64,000 bases of DNA, taken from contig NC_064754.1 in the NCBI RefSeq assembly GCF_011397635.1, positions 37,515,543 through 37,579,542 of the forward strand, given 5' to 3'. The notes beneath the pieces were generated by a model, which made no database searches, was not told where the DNA came from, and worked only from the letters and a program-made list of their open reading frames with translations. Position numbers and translations under genes: made by a program. Every line of letters starts with the position of its first letter. The stretch's first letter is position 1. Below are positions 26,930-51,079 of this stretch, piece after piece. The DNA is from Epinephelus fuscoguttatus. Its lineage: Eukaryota > Chordata > Actinopteri > Perciformes > Serranidae.

Positions 26930-27400
26930 TCTGGTCTAGCATACTTTAATGAATTTGCGATTTATCTCGGCCAAACGATGGACGGACCAATGAACGCCGG
27001 GGGTCTAGCGATTAGCCAATCAGCGCCACACTGATGTCAAGCTGTACGCAGGTGGGTAACTGGTGAGGATAGCAACAATGGCGACCACTACAGATCCTAC
27101 AGACCACATTAACGATGCTATCGAGGTATTTCGCTACTAGTCGCGTTAATGGAGGACCAAATTAAGGAAGCTGCTAAACTGGTTTTAATGGTGATGCAGC
27201 TGGGCGTGCACGACGATGGAGACATTTTAAACGGGCAATGCTCGCTTGTTTTCGGCACCCCCGAGGCATGGATACTAATGACGTCAGATTCTGGGTGAGT
27301 TGTTGATCTCTACTGATTGGTTAGGGAAAAATCAAATCCCCTCCCCCTTGTAAATCGCCTTCAATGGAAGCCATGTCAGACTGAAGGTTCTGGGAGCTTC
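26930..27400. repeat. Dispersed repeat, family D copy 2
   Basis: Counterpart of 4120-4490, sharing the ordered blocks 'attagccaatcagcgcca', 'ggttagggaaaaatcaaat' and 'gccatgtcagact'. This copy is somewhat longer and includes 'atggcgaccactacagatcc'. No intact reading frame or terminal repeats were seen. Confidence 0.5.
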
Positions 27401-28129
27401 AGTCTGACACTCAGGCTAAGCTAAACACTGTTCATCTGCACACACTGCAATGTCAAACAGCTGGTTGAATATTGGCAGAGTTTCCCTGCTTCCCTTCACT
27501 GATTCCTGTACAGCAGGGTTTTCATGGTCTGATTTTGATTTTGAAACTAGGTTGAAATGTATATCTCCTACATTTAGCTGGAAATCCACAAAACCAGCCT
27601 AAAAATTAAGAAAATCTGAAAGGACAGCAGAGTCTATGGGGCACAGCTGTGTTGTCAGACCCTCGTCGGAGCTGGCCGATGCTCCGCTATGATAAGCCAG
27701 TCTGTATTCAAGGAGCAGGACTCAGTAAAGAGTCAATTAGAGCAGCACAGAGAGATTCAGATTTGTCAGCGAAACATTCATTCATTCATTATTATTATAA
27801 TATAACAAAAATAAGTTTAAAGATTTTTAATGCTGTTTGTGTCAACATACTTATCCTGTCTAACTTTGAGGTGGCAGGAGTGAAAATTAGTCATCCTCAA
27901 CATTTGTTGTGTTATGGTCTCAGAATGATGAAGACAGTTGTAGAATAGTTTGATACAAAATAGGATGCTCTACAGGATGATTTCTTTTATTTGGTAACTA
28001 TCATGGTTTTCCCATATGATGTGCAGGTTTTTCGGCATTCTGTATGATATCAAATGTCTTGAAAAGTAGTGCATATAGCTGCTGTAAATGGGAAAAAAAA
28101 ATCTCCCTGAGGTACCATGACTCTTAACC

Positions 28130-28147
28130 CCCCCCCCCCCCCCCCCC
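28130..28147. repeat. poly(C) tract
   Basis: Run of C bases about 18 long, a typical assembly-sensitive homopolymer. Confidence 0.85.
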
Positions 28148-29792
28148 AGGTTTGGGCTGTGCTGTGAATGTTTACAACATCTGGCTCCAGCCCTGGTGAG
28201 GTTCATTCACATTTAACGCAATCTCTTCTCATGCTATAAATACTAATTCATCATGTCCCACAAAGCAGCAGAAAGTCTGAAATGCTTAAACGCTCAGAAA
28301 GAAGGGAGTGTCCAAGGTTGTAAATTCCATTTTTTTAGGGAATTTAAACTGCCCTCTCAAAGTCTGCTGCCACAATCACCCAAATGACTGAGCCACATTT
28401 CATACAAACACCCACCTATTACCTCCTGAGACGTCAAACAAAACTAATAGCTGGGTGGAAGCCATGTATGAGGAGAAATGATGTGATGGCGGTGTGGTCT
28501 GCAGTGTGTAGGTTGATCAGTAGCCTTCTAGTGAAACTCCCCCAGGTACAGTATGTGATAGCATTGCCATGGAAACAATATGGCCAGTTGATATTTTTAA
28601 CCCTAGGGGTCTTTTCCTGACTCCCACACAGCAGCTTTGGGTTCAAGTTGGAGTCAGATATCTTGTTAAAAAACAGACCCAGGACTCACTCTGTATCTGT
28701 GGTCAGCTGCACGGCCACATTTTCAGACTCTGTAATTTCATGTGGTCTTTTGTGGACAGGAAACAAGATTTATGGGAGGTGCTGATGCCTCATACACACA
28801 CTAACAGCCTCAAAACTATTCACTTCTACCTCTCACATACTGATACTTATCAAAACATAGAAAAACTAATGTGCAGTATTACTGAGTGTAAAAGCACTTA
28901 ACAACTCTGTATGAAGACAATGAATAATAAACTTTCAACAAAATGTATTGTTTGTCTCACAATGACAAAAATGAACTAAGGACATAAGTTAATGAATAAA
29001 TAAACCATGTAGTAATCTCCCTAGAACATATCACATCCAATCTTTCATATTACAGAGGCGTGAGGGGAATTATTGTCTCGTTAGCTGCAGGCGCCAATGG
29101 GAATTTCCATTAAAAGCAGCTAATTGGACAAAATAAGCTTTGACGCGGCAGCTTTCGCAAGTCATGCGCCAACGTCGGCTGAGGAGCTGTGACACGAGAG
29201 CGAGATGAGGGAAGAGAGTGTGAACAAAAATGAGAGTGAGAGAGACAAGACACACAGCAAGAAAAACACCTGCTAGTGGGAGAACTTAGCTCATGTATTA
29301 ATTAGCAGCTGGGGAGGATTGCTTTCTTTTCACATGAGCGTCTCTCTTGAAGATGTTTGTAGGCACTAGCTGATCTTTGAGCCAGTGGTCCCCAACCTCT
29401 TGTGTCTGACATACCCTCACAGCCCCTTACTGATGAACTCAAGTGCCCTTTCATCTACACTGTCAGTGAGTTTCCATGTGTATTCATGTGTATTGTCAAG
29501 TTTGTGTTAAGCTGGACATTTCTGTCTACGTTTAGCAATTTCAGCTGTACATATTGTAGGCTACTTTAAACTAACTATTTCAATGATTTATCAATTACTT
29601 TTAGCTCTCTCCTGCTCCTCCTCCAACATTAAAACAGATTGGTAAGGGCTACCTTTGCAGTTGAGATAGTAGAACAGACGGAGATGGGCGAAAACTGTCT
29701 CGCCCACAAATCTGCCAGTTTCAAAGAGTATAAAGTCAGTAGACTCTAAGCTGTAGGTGGGCAACTTCAACATATTGACCCAGGCAAACATA

Positions 29793-31433
29793 CAGTGGTG
29801 GAAAAAAGTTTTCGGACACCCCATGCATTTGTGAAATATTGTATTAAGAATCACTCTTAGGTCTTCAAGTGCAATTTCTTTTAGTACAGTCACAGCCAAA
29901 ATACTAAATAAATCCTAAAAAAAAGCCATTAAAAACTTAAAATTGATTGGTTCCATAAAAATACATAAAAAATTTTGTATATTAAGTATTGAGTCATTTT
30001 GGTACCAGTGATGAAGGTCGTTCTTTTTATTAAAAGACACAATTTTTGTTGCCAAGCTTTGTGTCTACATAAAGCCAGCACATCTGAAAGTTCTTCAGAC
30101 ACAAAAATGGCTAAAACAAGGAACCTAACGCAGGAAACACGCCTGAAGATAAAGATTCTCAGCCAGGAAGGGTACAGCTGCCGCCAGACAGCCAGGAAGT
30201 GCAGATGCAGTCCTTCAGCAGTTGGATACACTCTGCAGAAATACAGACGAACCAACAGCTTGAAAGACAAACCAAGATCTGGGCGTCCAAGGGTTTCTTC
30301 AGCAAGAAATGACCGCATCCTGATCCGCATGTGCAGGCAAAACCGCCGAATGACATCACAGGAGCTTCAGCAGCAGTGATGTCAAACTTAACTGGTGTCC
30401 AGTGTTCCACCCGCACTGTACGTGACCGACTTTTAGATCATGGCTTAAGGTCCTACAAGGCTATCAAGAAGCCCCTGATCAATGAGAGACAGAGGTTAGC
30501 CCGGCGTCGTTGGGCCCAGGCACACAAGAACTGGACAGCCAGGAATTGGAAGAAGATTTTGTGGTCAGATGAGTCCAGTTTCCAGCTTTATCTTCCTCCT
30601 ACTAATGTGAGGGTACGCAGAAGGCCAGGCGAAGCATTATCTCCAGCATGTACAGTACCTACTGTCAAGCATGGTGGAGGCGGTATCATGGTTTGGAGAT
30701 GCATGAGTGCTGCTGGTGTTGGTCATCTCACTGTCTGTGATGGCACATTGAACTCTACCAAGTATTGTACCATTCTCAAAACCCACTTGCTCCCTTCTGC
30801 GCGTGCACTGTTCCGTTGAGGTAAAAACTGGATGTTTCAACAAGATAATGCCCCTTGCCACACATCCAAGGCCAGTAGAACTTGGCTGCAGGAGCACAGT
30901 ATCCAGGTCTTAGAGTGGCCAGCTCAATCCCCAGACATAAGCCCCATTGAAAATCTGTGGTGGATTATCAAAAGGTCTGTTTCAAAGCATAAACCAAAGA
31001 ATTTAGAAGAATTAAAAGCAGTAATTCAAGAAGAATGGGACAAGATTACCCCTCAACAGTGTGAAAGGCTCGTGGGGAACATGCCAGCCAGGATTAGAGC
31101 TCTACTACGTGCCAATGGCAGGACTACTAAATATTAATTTGATGATGTGATGGTTTATTTATTTTTTGTTCAGTTTTGAACACATTCTCTGTTATTTGTT
31201 GACTTTGATACCGACAATGTTGAGAACTGACATATTGAAACTGTCAAGAATTTAGTTTTGTTAGTTTTTCTTGTAAACAATAAACAAAAAAAATATAAAT
31301 TGTATTTGTTTGTATCTGTCTAATGCAGCCACACCTTTTGAAACACAAAAAAGATTTTTCCACAAATATTTCATGATAATATTTGAGATTATGTAAAATT
31401 TTAAGGGTGTCCGAAAACTTTTTTCCACCACTG
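29793..31433 (+). mobile_element. Tc1/mariner transposon with terminal inverted repeats and TA duplication
   Basis: The element is 1641 bp and flanked by TA on both sides (29791-29792 and 31434-31435), the duplicated target of Tc1/mariner elements. Its ends are a perfect 29-bp inverted repeat beginning CAGTGGTGGAAAAAAG; inward of that the two ends diverge. It carries one transposase gene on the plus strand (30107-31137), broken by a frameshift and a stop. Identical 29-bp ends and only two visible coding lesions point to insertion that is not very ancient. It lies in the rhbdl3-rhot1 intergenic region. Confidence 0.93.
30107..31137 (+). pseudogene. Tc1-like DD34E transposase, broken by a frameshift and an in-frame stop
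   Basis: The ATG at 30107 begins MAKTRNLTQETR, followed by a paired helix-turn-helix DNA-binding region (ILSQEGYSCRQTARKCRCSP; KPRSGRPR). The catalytic part shows WSDESSF, MFQQDNAPCHTSK and SPIENLWW, with 34 residues between the second Asp and the Glu, the DD34E arrangement of Tc1 elements. Two lesions are visible: a one-base loss near 30377-30380 that meets a TGA after QELQQQ and resumes in the next frame, and an in-frame TGA at 30818-30820 after LFR, at a place where C-to-T change of a CGA codon would explain it. The span is 1031 bases, one short of 344 codons, so a single missing base accounts for the shift. As read, it cannot make active enzyme. Confidence 0.92.
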
Positions 31434-34400
31434 TACATTGAACATTTGACCTGGAAAAAAAACATATTGCTGAAAACATACAAGCCTTTGAAAGGTCTCC
31501 TCATAGTACAGGTTATTTTTTTTATTGCTAACATGCATGGGTCAAAACTGAAGTCACACTGTCAAAAGTCTTCACAGTCAGCAAAACAGAGGTCTTCATG
31601 GATCAAACTCCACATCATTTTCCATTGCTTTCACACAAAATGCATTCAGCACATTTTTCAATCACTGCCCTCAAAACTGCTAAAAACTTTTTTAAAAAAA
31701 ACAACAACAACTGAAGACTTTGAAAAAGTGGCCTCAGTATTGACAGCAACCTAAGAACACTGTGAGAGGAAACTGAGCTGGGCAACATGCTGTAGATACA
31801 CTCTCCCATTTCAGTCATTTAGTATCAGTCAATTACTTTTACATAAGTATTTCAACTATCACTAATGAGTTGTAGCTGCACTGCTTATCTATTACTGTTA
31901 GCTAACTACTTCAACTGCTGATCTGTCACTTTTAATGAACTATTTGAGCTGTTTATACATTTTAACTTTCAACTTCTCTGCTTGCTCACTTGCAAAGTTT
32001 TTATTCACTCCCAAATGCAAGAGTGGCAGGCAGGTGTAAAAGCTGATGCAATATGTGTACAGCCTGTACACACACCAAGGAAACTGCAGAAGTGCTCCCC
32101 GAGATACAAGTACATACGGTTGGGAATGCTCTGAGGAAAGGCCTTGATGTCCTCTTTGTGTCAAACACACACACACACACAACTTTAGATTATTTACAGG
32201 CTTCAACAGAACGTAGGCTGTACCAACTTCACTTTTTAATGGTTAAATAGGAGTTCTCATGCAGCACAGTGTCTGGCTGTCTCACATAATTACAGATACT
32301 CATTAGAGAGAACCAGTGGTGCCTTAAATGTCCTGACAAAGCAGCTGCACCAGAAAATTCAGCTTCAGATGTCCACATGCAGTGTTTCTCAAGACTATAT
32401 GGATTTAACAACCCCAAGATGAGTGTGGGGCCTTTTAGTGTCTCTTGAGTAGCCCTGGGTATGCTGCTTGATTTAACACAATTTCGGGTTCTGCTTTTAA
32501 GAAAGTTTGTGGGTTAGTAAGTTGTTCTGAAGTTAGGTCTGGAGGAGATAAAAAAAAATTCAAGGTCAAGACTTTGAATAAACCAGATAATCCCCTCTGC
32601 CACATGCCTCACGAAGTCATACTGGCCAGTTGGTTCAACTGAAGCAGCTCCACAATAATATGCTTGAAGAAATTATTTTTGTGAAACACGAGGTAAAACA
32701 GGTACAACTGCAGATGTAGCAGATTCAATTTTAAATTCACCCACATTGTTTAATAGTGTGTGTGAATCGAAACATGCTTTAAATACCATCTATGTGGGAT
32801 AAATCCATTAGTAGCCCAATACCAAAAAGCCGCTGTGAAGACCCAAGGGTGATATTACATTAAAGAGGGATCACATTGACGAGCAGTTACTTAATGAGAG
32901 GCTTTCATCTGGAGACACGAAGCCCATTTGTTGAAGAGCATGGGTTTCATACATCGAGGTGAACTCTTGATCATATCTTTATACTGTGCTGGAACATTAA
33001 TGCAGTAAGATAATGATTCTATATTTAAGCCATACAAGCATGATGTTTGTCAAAATTAATCATGATGCATGTCCTATTTACTGAACAGACTCACCTCACC
33101 TTCTGCCTGATGCCACCCTGATCCATCTCCCCCTGCAGACTGTCTCATTATGGAAGCTAGTGTATTTTTCTAATCACATGAACAGACTTGAATCAGTTTC
33201 ACACTGCATTTTAAAGCATACCTAACAAGGGAGCCACTCAATTTGGCAGCAAATTTTATCCAGGTGATTTTTAAGCAATGCTGCCCTCTTGTGTTTAAGT
33301 AAATTCCTGCTTTCATATCATTTCACACTTCTTCTATACAATTTGAACCTTCTCAATACAAGCTATCACCTTGTCAGGACAGGGCAAAATGTAGTTGCGT
33401 GTCATGGGATATCAGAAACAAAAGCGTAACAATAATGATGTGTGCTGCAAATAATTGACAAAGTCTCCTTGTCAGTAATTAAAGAATGCCGTCTGCATCG
33501 TGCTCATTACAACACACGATCCTTGACTGTTCCCCAGCTTTTTCAGAAATACACAAGAGACAAAGTACCTTAATATATTGGCGGAAGCTCACCTTACAGC
33601 CCAGTCGCCAGAGGAAAAATATCGGCAATGTACATTTCTGCAAACCACAAATATGTCACATTTTGACATTTCATACGGATCTTCTATAGTGATTTAATAC
33701 ATGAGCTGACTTTGTCATCAGGAGGTGGAGGGGATGGTAGATGGCGTGACACCTCCGCGACACACCTGCCAAGCTGCAGATCACCTTTCGAGACAAACAA
33801 CAAAACCGATAGCGAGTCATTGCTGTGTTTCCAGTGGATTTTTAGCCACCAAACATTGGTGATTTTAGCAAGTTGTTGCTGCTTTTCCAGCTGGGCTTGT
33901 GCCCCCCAAACCTGGGTATTATAAGTCAAAACATGATCTTTTCCTCACTATAACCAAGTGTATTTTGTGCCTAAACCTCACCACACGTTCACCACAGCGT
34001 ATCCACCACATAATGTATACATGGTTTGCAGAAACGTACAATGCCAACATTTTTTCTGATGATTGGGTTGTGCCTATCTATTGCAAAGTGAAAAGAAATT
34101 TCATCACACCAGATGTAATAGAGATATTTATTTATTGTAAACTTTTGGAAAGGCAGGGCTGAGTGAATACATCAAACTGAACCTCGTGGCAAGCAGTTAC
34201 ATTTTCAAGTAAATCAACATTGGGAGCCACGTTACTGCATCTTTTGTGATCAGGAGAAGTGACCTGGAATCACAACGGCCAAATCATTGTCAAACTTCAC
34301 TATGACTCAACTATTCTCTGTTCAGCACTCCTGTCAATAAACATCATTACTATAATCCCTGGCCTTTTTGGGGGATGGAAAGCAATGTGGAGAAGTCGGC

Positions 34401-34522
34401 CTTGTAATTCTCTTGTATAGTAAGTCTTTAAACACTGGAATGTGGTCAGAAATTTTGAAGCATGCAAAACACAAAATGTAGAGAGTGGTTGTAAAGAGTC
34501 GATTTTAAATATCTTATCACAC

Positions 34523-34524
<2 letters not shown>

Positions 34525-34554
<30 letters not shown>
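34525..34554. repeat. (CA)n microsatellite
   Basis: Uninterrupted CA dinucleotide run of about 15 units. Confidence 0.9.
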
Positions 34555-34557
<3 letters not shown>

Positions 34558-35244
34558 TGAGCTGATGGATAAAGTGACAAAACTTGGGAAGACAGGAGAG
34601 AGCGCAGCAGAACCTTTACACATTCACACCCACTGATCAAACACCGACCTGCTCAGATGTACAAACATTACAAAAACTGTGCATCCAAGCATTTGGCCCT
34701 GAAAGGCAAACCAACATCTGTCAATGTGAATATTCAATGCTAATGTTTGTATGAGTTCTAACCAGGCTGTGAAGCTAATACCTTTGCATTCAGTTTTTTG
34801 AGTGTGAATCGTTTCTGACAAAGACAAACAAATGTACAGTTTACTAGATTATATACACTATTTACAGACTGTTCAGTCTAATAAAAGCATCAATGTTATT
34901 GCAAACCTCTCATATCACAATCCCTATCACGACTGACACCGAGTTCATTTCAATCAGCAAGCAGCCAAAAAATAGCTATACATGTAACTCACTACGGCTC
35001 GCTACGGCTTACCCTCATTTTTTATATAAATATAGATTTATTACTTTGCAAAAAACTTGCAAATAAACAAATTAAGCAAATTAGCAATTTTGGTACAAAA
35101 TTAAATATTTTTCTATTTTATTCCCGAGAGGAGAATTTCACAGTGGAATGAAAACGCAAAAAATAAATGTTTGCTAAGGTAAGCCTTCACACTTTTTTCT
35201 TTGCCACCAAAATATAACTTTTTTTTTTTTTCATTTGGGACCCA

Positions 35245-35818
35245 TTAAAGGGATAGTCCACCCCAAAATTAAAGAATACATATTTTTCCTCTACCTGTAG
35301 TGCTATTAATCAATTGTAGATTGTTTTGGTGTGAGTTGCAGAGTGTTGGAGATACCTGCCATAGAGACATCTGCTCATGAATGAGAGGCTTGTGACATCA
35401 TGTGAAGTAAACATTAATGGCATCCTCCTTGGCTGAGCTATAAGCTAGCTCAGTGGTGCTAGGTGAGCTAGCAGTAGATGTAAGTGTCCTTCTGCATGGT
35501 GATACAGTTTGTGAGTGTAGTTTGTTAGAGAGAAACTAGTTCTACACGAAACTGCTCTGCGGATTATCTTAAGCAACCAGGTCATGATTTCTGGAAAGAG
35601 ACATTGCTGTTAAATTTTTCAAACGTATTTTTTTGGCGCTTTGAGCACCAAAAGGCAAATGCCATCTAGTGCCATCATATGGGAGAGAACGCAGACATGT
35701 CTACGGCCGACACCTCAAGCACTCGGCAACTCACACCAAAACAATCTAGATCGATAAACAGCACAACAGCTAAGAGGGAAAATATGTCATTTTGATTTTG
35801 GGTTGAACTGTCCCTTTA
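35245..35818. repeat. Family A hairpin repeat, copy 2 (internally deleted)
   Basis: Begins 'ttaaagggatagtccacccc' and ends 'gggttgaactgtcccttta'. At 574 bp it is shorter than copies 1 and 4 because most of the left arm after 'catagagacatctgctcatg' is missing. It lies 128 bases beyond the rhot1 stop codon on the minus strand. No AATAAA occurs between the stop and the repeat, so it probably forms part of the rhot1 3' UTR. Confidence 0.7.
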
Positions 35819-35945
35819 GGATACAGAACCAGGACACATTTTCAATAGATTAAATACCAAGTGGGTAAGCCTAATGCTGTGACAGGTCAAAATAGCTCTA
35901 TATGTACCATGGGGTGAAGAAGGTTGGACCAGGGTGTCCCGAGGA

Positions 35946-49010
<13,065 letters not shown>

Positions 49011-51079
49011 CCTCTCCGGCGTCGACAAACTCGGTAATGTGTCTTGGGTGAAACATTTATGCTCCTGTCTGGATGAAGGATACAGCCAGGCAGCTCTCCT
49101 CGGCCTGGCTCGCTTGCTAACGGCTACGTTCGCATGTCAGCTCCGGTTTACGCTGGTTCAAAACAGACGGTTATATTACACCGTTAGAGAACTGAGGGAC
49201 CTGTCTGATATCCAGGATACTGACAAGGTGTTTTTATTAAACTACACCTGCGAGGCTCAGTCAGTCTGTGCTCCTGCTGCTGCTGCTGAGTTCAGCCCAG
49301 GTGGTTAGCTAATCTTCACACAAACTTGACTGTTATGTGACCGTCAGCGGGCGCTCGCGGGCTACCCTCCGTCACGCGCCTCCTGACTGTGAGGTCGAGC
49401 AAAGATCGTATATTATTAACAGAATCACGCGCCCATCCACTCGTCCCGCAAGTGAGAGCTCATGCAATGTTTCAAAAGTAAGAATATAATGACAAATTAA
49501 GATTTAAAATTAGAGATAAAGAAAGTACTCGTATATTTTATTTTGGTAAAGATTTCACATCAGTAAATGTGCAAAAATATTCACAGCTAAATGTGTTTTT
49601 ATTAAATCCGAAGGCACCCCTTTATAGGGTTTTAGAGCCTTTTTACACGTAGCATTTTCATGTTACACTTAGAGGAGGTGAAGAACATTAAACTGCTTCA
49701 TATATCGTTAGATAGCTTAATTGATAACACAGTAAAGTAAGTACTAACTCAAGCTGTAAGACAGTTCTAGTGATTAAAAGGGGAGTATGCAAATAGCCTA
49801 TAAAGTACGATGATTTTTAGCTAAATACTCGAGTATGGCAAGAATACTTCAAAACTATACTTGAGTACAGTACTTGAGTAAAGGTACTTAGTAACTTTTC
49901 ACCACTGCTTAAAATACAGACCGAGCTCTCAATATTTTTCACTAGCGCGATGACATTTCTGGTACCAGGAAAATGGCGCAGAGTGAGACATCTTCCCGTT
50001 TTCCCCAGCTCAACAGCGCCCTTCAACCTGCTGTCAACCAGTCTATGCTGTTAACACGCGCTACAGGCAAAGATACATATTTTAACAGCGGAAACCATAT
50101 GTTTTGCATAGTGAGTGTATGGAGCGCACATTTATTTAAAGAATTTCAACATGTAATCATAACATGAACGGAAATGGTAAAGGCCCATCTACTAGGCATG
50201 CTCTTAAGATGAAGTATCATGCAGGCGTTACTTTTATCTTTACAGTTTCATGTGCTTTACAGTATTAACATATTTGATCATAATTAATGTGTGTGGATGT
50301 GGGGGCCTGTGGCAGCTGTCTGTTTGGCGTGGTTGGCAATCCACCTTTGCCTATCACCATAACCTGATCATGAAGGCATCCAGAGAGGCACATCTGCCAT
50401 GCCTAATATAATCCTCAACTGTCATGTGTGAAGAGGAATATAGGGCACATAGGCTACCTCTAGAATTTGTAAAACACTTAAAGCATGACTCAATTGCGTA
50501 CTCAATTTATTAAAATTATGAAGAGCTTTTAGTTTCACATGACTATTTACACAGCAAAACTGAAACAGTGTGTGGAAGAAAAAAGAACCTTTTATGTTCA
50601 CAGTGTGCAAATTGAGTAAAACATAATATACAAAAAAACTGCAAAACAACTGCAAATTAAACATAAACCATTTTTGTCTTATTCTTACCTTATTTCAAAT
50701 AAATACAATATTTGTGTGTTCATAATGTTTTGCAAAGGATTCTTTGCAGTGGTGTCATTGTGGCAACGACGATGCAATAAATTCAAGATGTGCAGCAACG
50801 TCCCAGCTGTAGCAGAAACTTCTCCAAGGTGTGACAACGTGACAAAGGAGGTGTAATCACAGACACTGTAGTCTGTGCAGAGTGTTATAGTGGATCATTT
50901 GTCTGTGGTGTCGAGCAGTTCTGCCAGCAAAATAAAGAGTTTGTCTCCATTTCTTTCTTAAATCCCTGCTGACAGGTTCAAGAGCATCTTTTGACAGTAA
51001 GGCTGTCAGTGTGTTATGTCCCAAAACAATACTCAGTGCATCCTGAGCTCCTGCAAACCAGCAGGAAGCGCTGCTCCAG
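49011..51079. other. Short intergenic region between rhot1 5' end and adap2 3' end
   Basis: About 2.1 kb containing the presumed rhot1 promoter and 5' UTR (49011 to about 49450, with several CG dinucleotides) and the adap2 3' UTR on the left of its stop. A repeat end reading 'gagtacagtacttgagtaaa' then 'cttttcaccactg' lies at about 49820-49907. No gene is seen. Confidence 0.6.
49780..49907. repeat. hAT-like non-autonomous repeat end (fragment)
   Basis: The run 'acttgagtacagtacttgag' followed by 'taaaggtacttagtaacttt' and 'tcaccactg' matches the usual right end of a repeat very common in percomorph fish. Pieces of the same family are seen at 52200-53415 and 57620-57905. The superfamily is inferred. 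Confidence 0.5.

Larger units (their letters stand above)
24558..35944. other. Intergenic region between rhbdl3 and rhot1
   Basis: Apart from the rhbdl3 promoter, a family D repeat, the Tc1 element, poly(C) and CA tracts and a family A repeat, I see no gene here. None of the open frames outside the transposon shows family similarity or plausible splice structure. The rhot1 3' UTR must occupy part of the right end, since minus-strand AATAAA signals occur at about 35117-35122 and 35037-35042. Confidence 0.55.
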
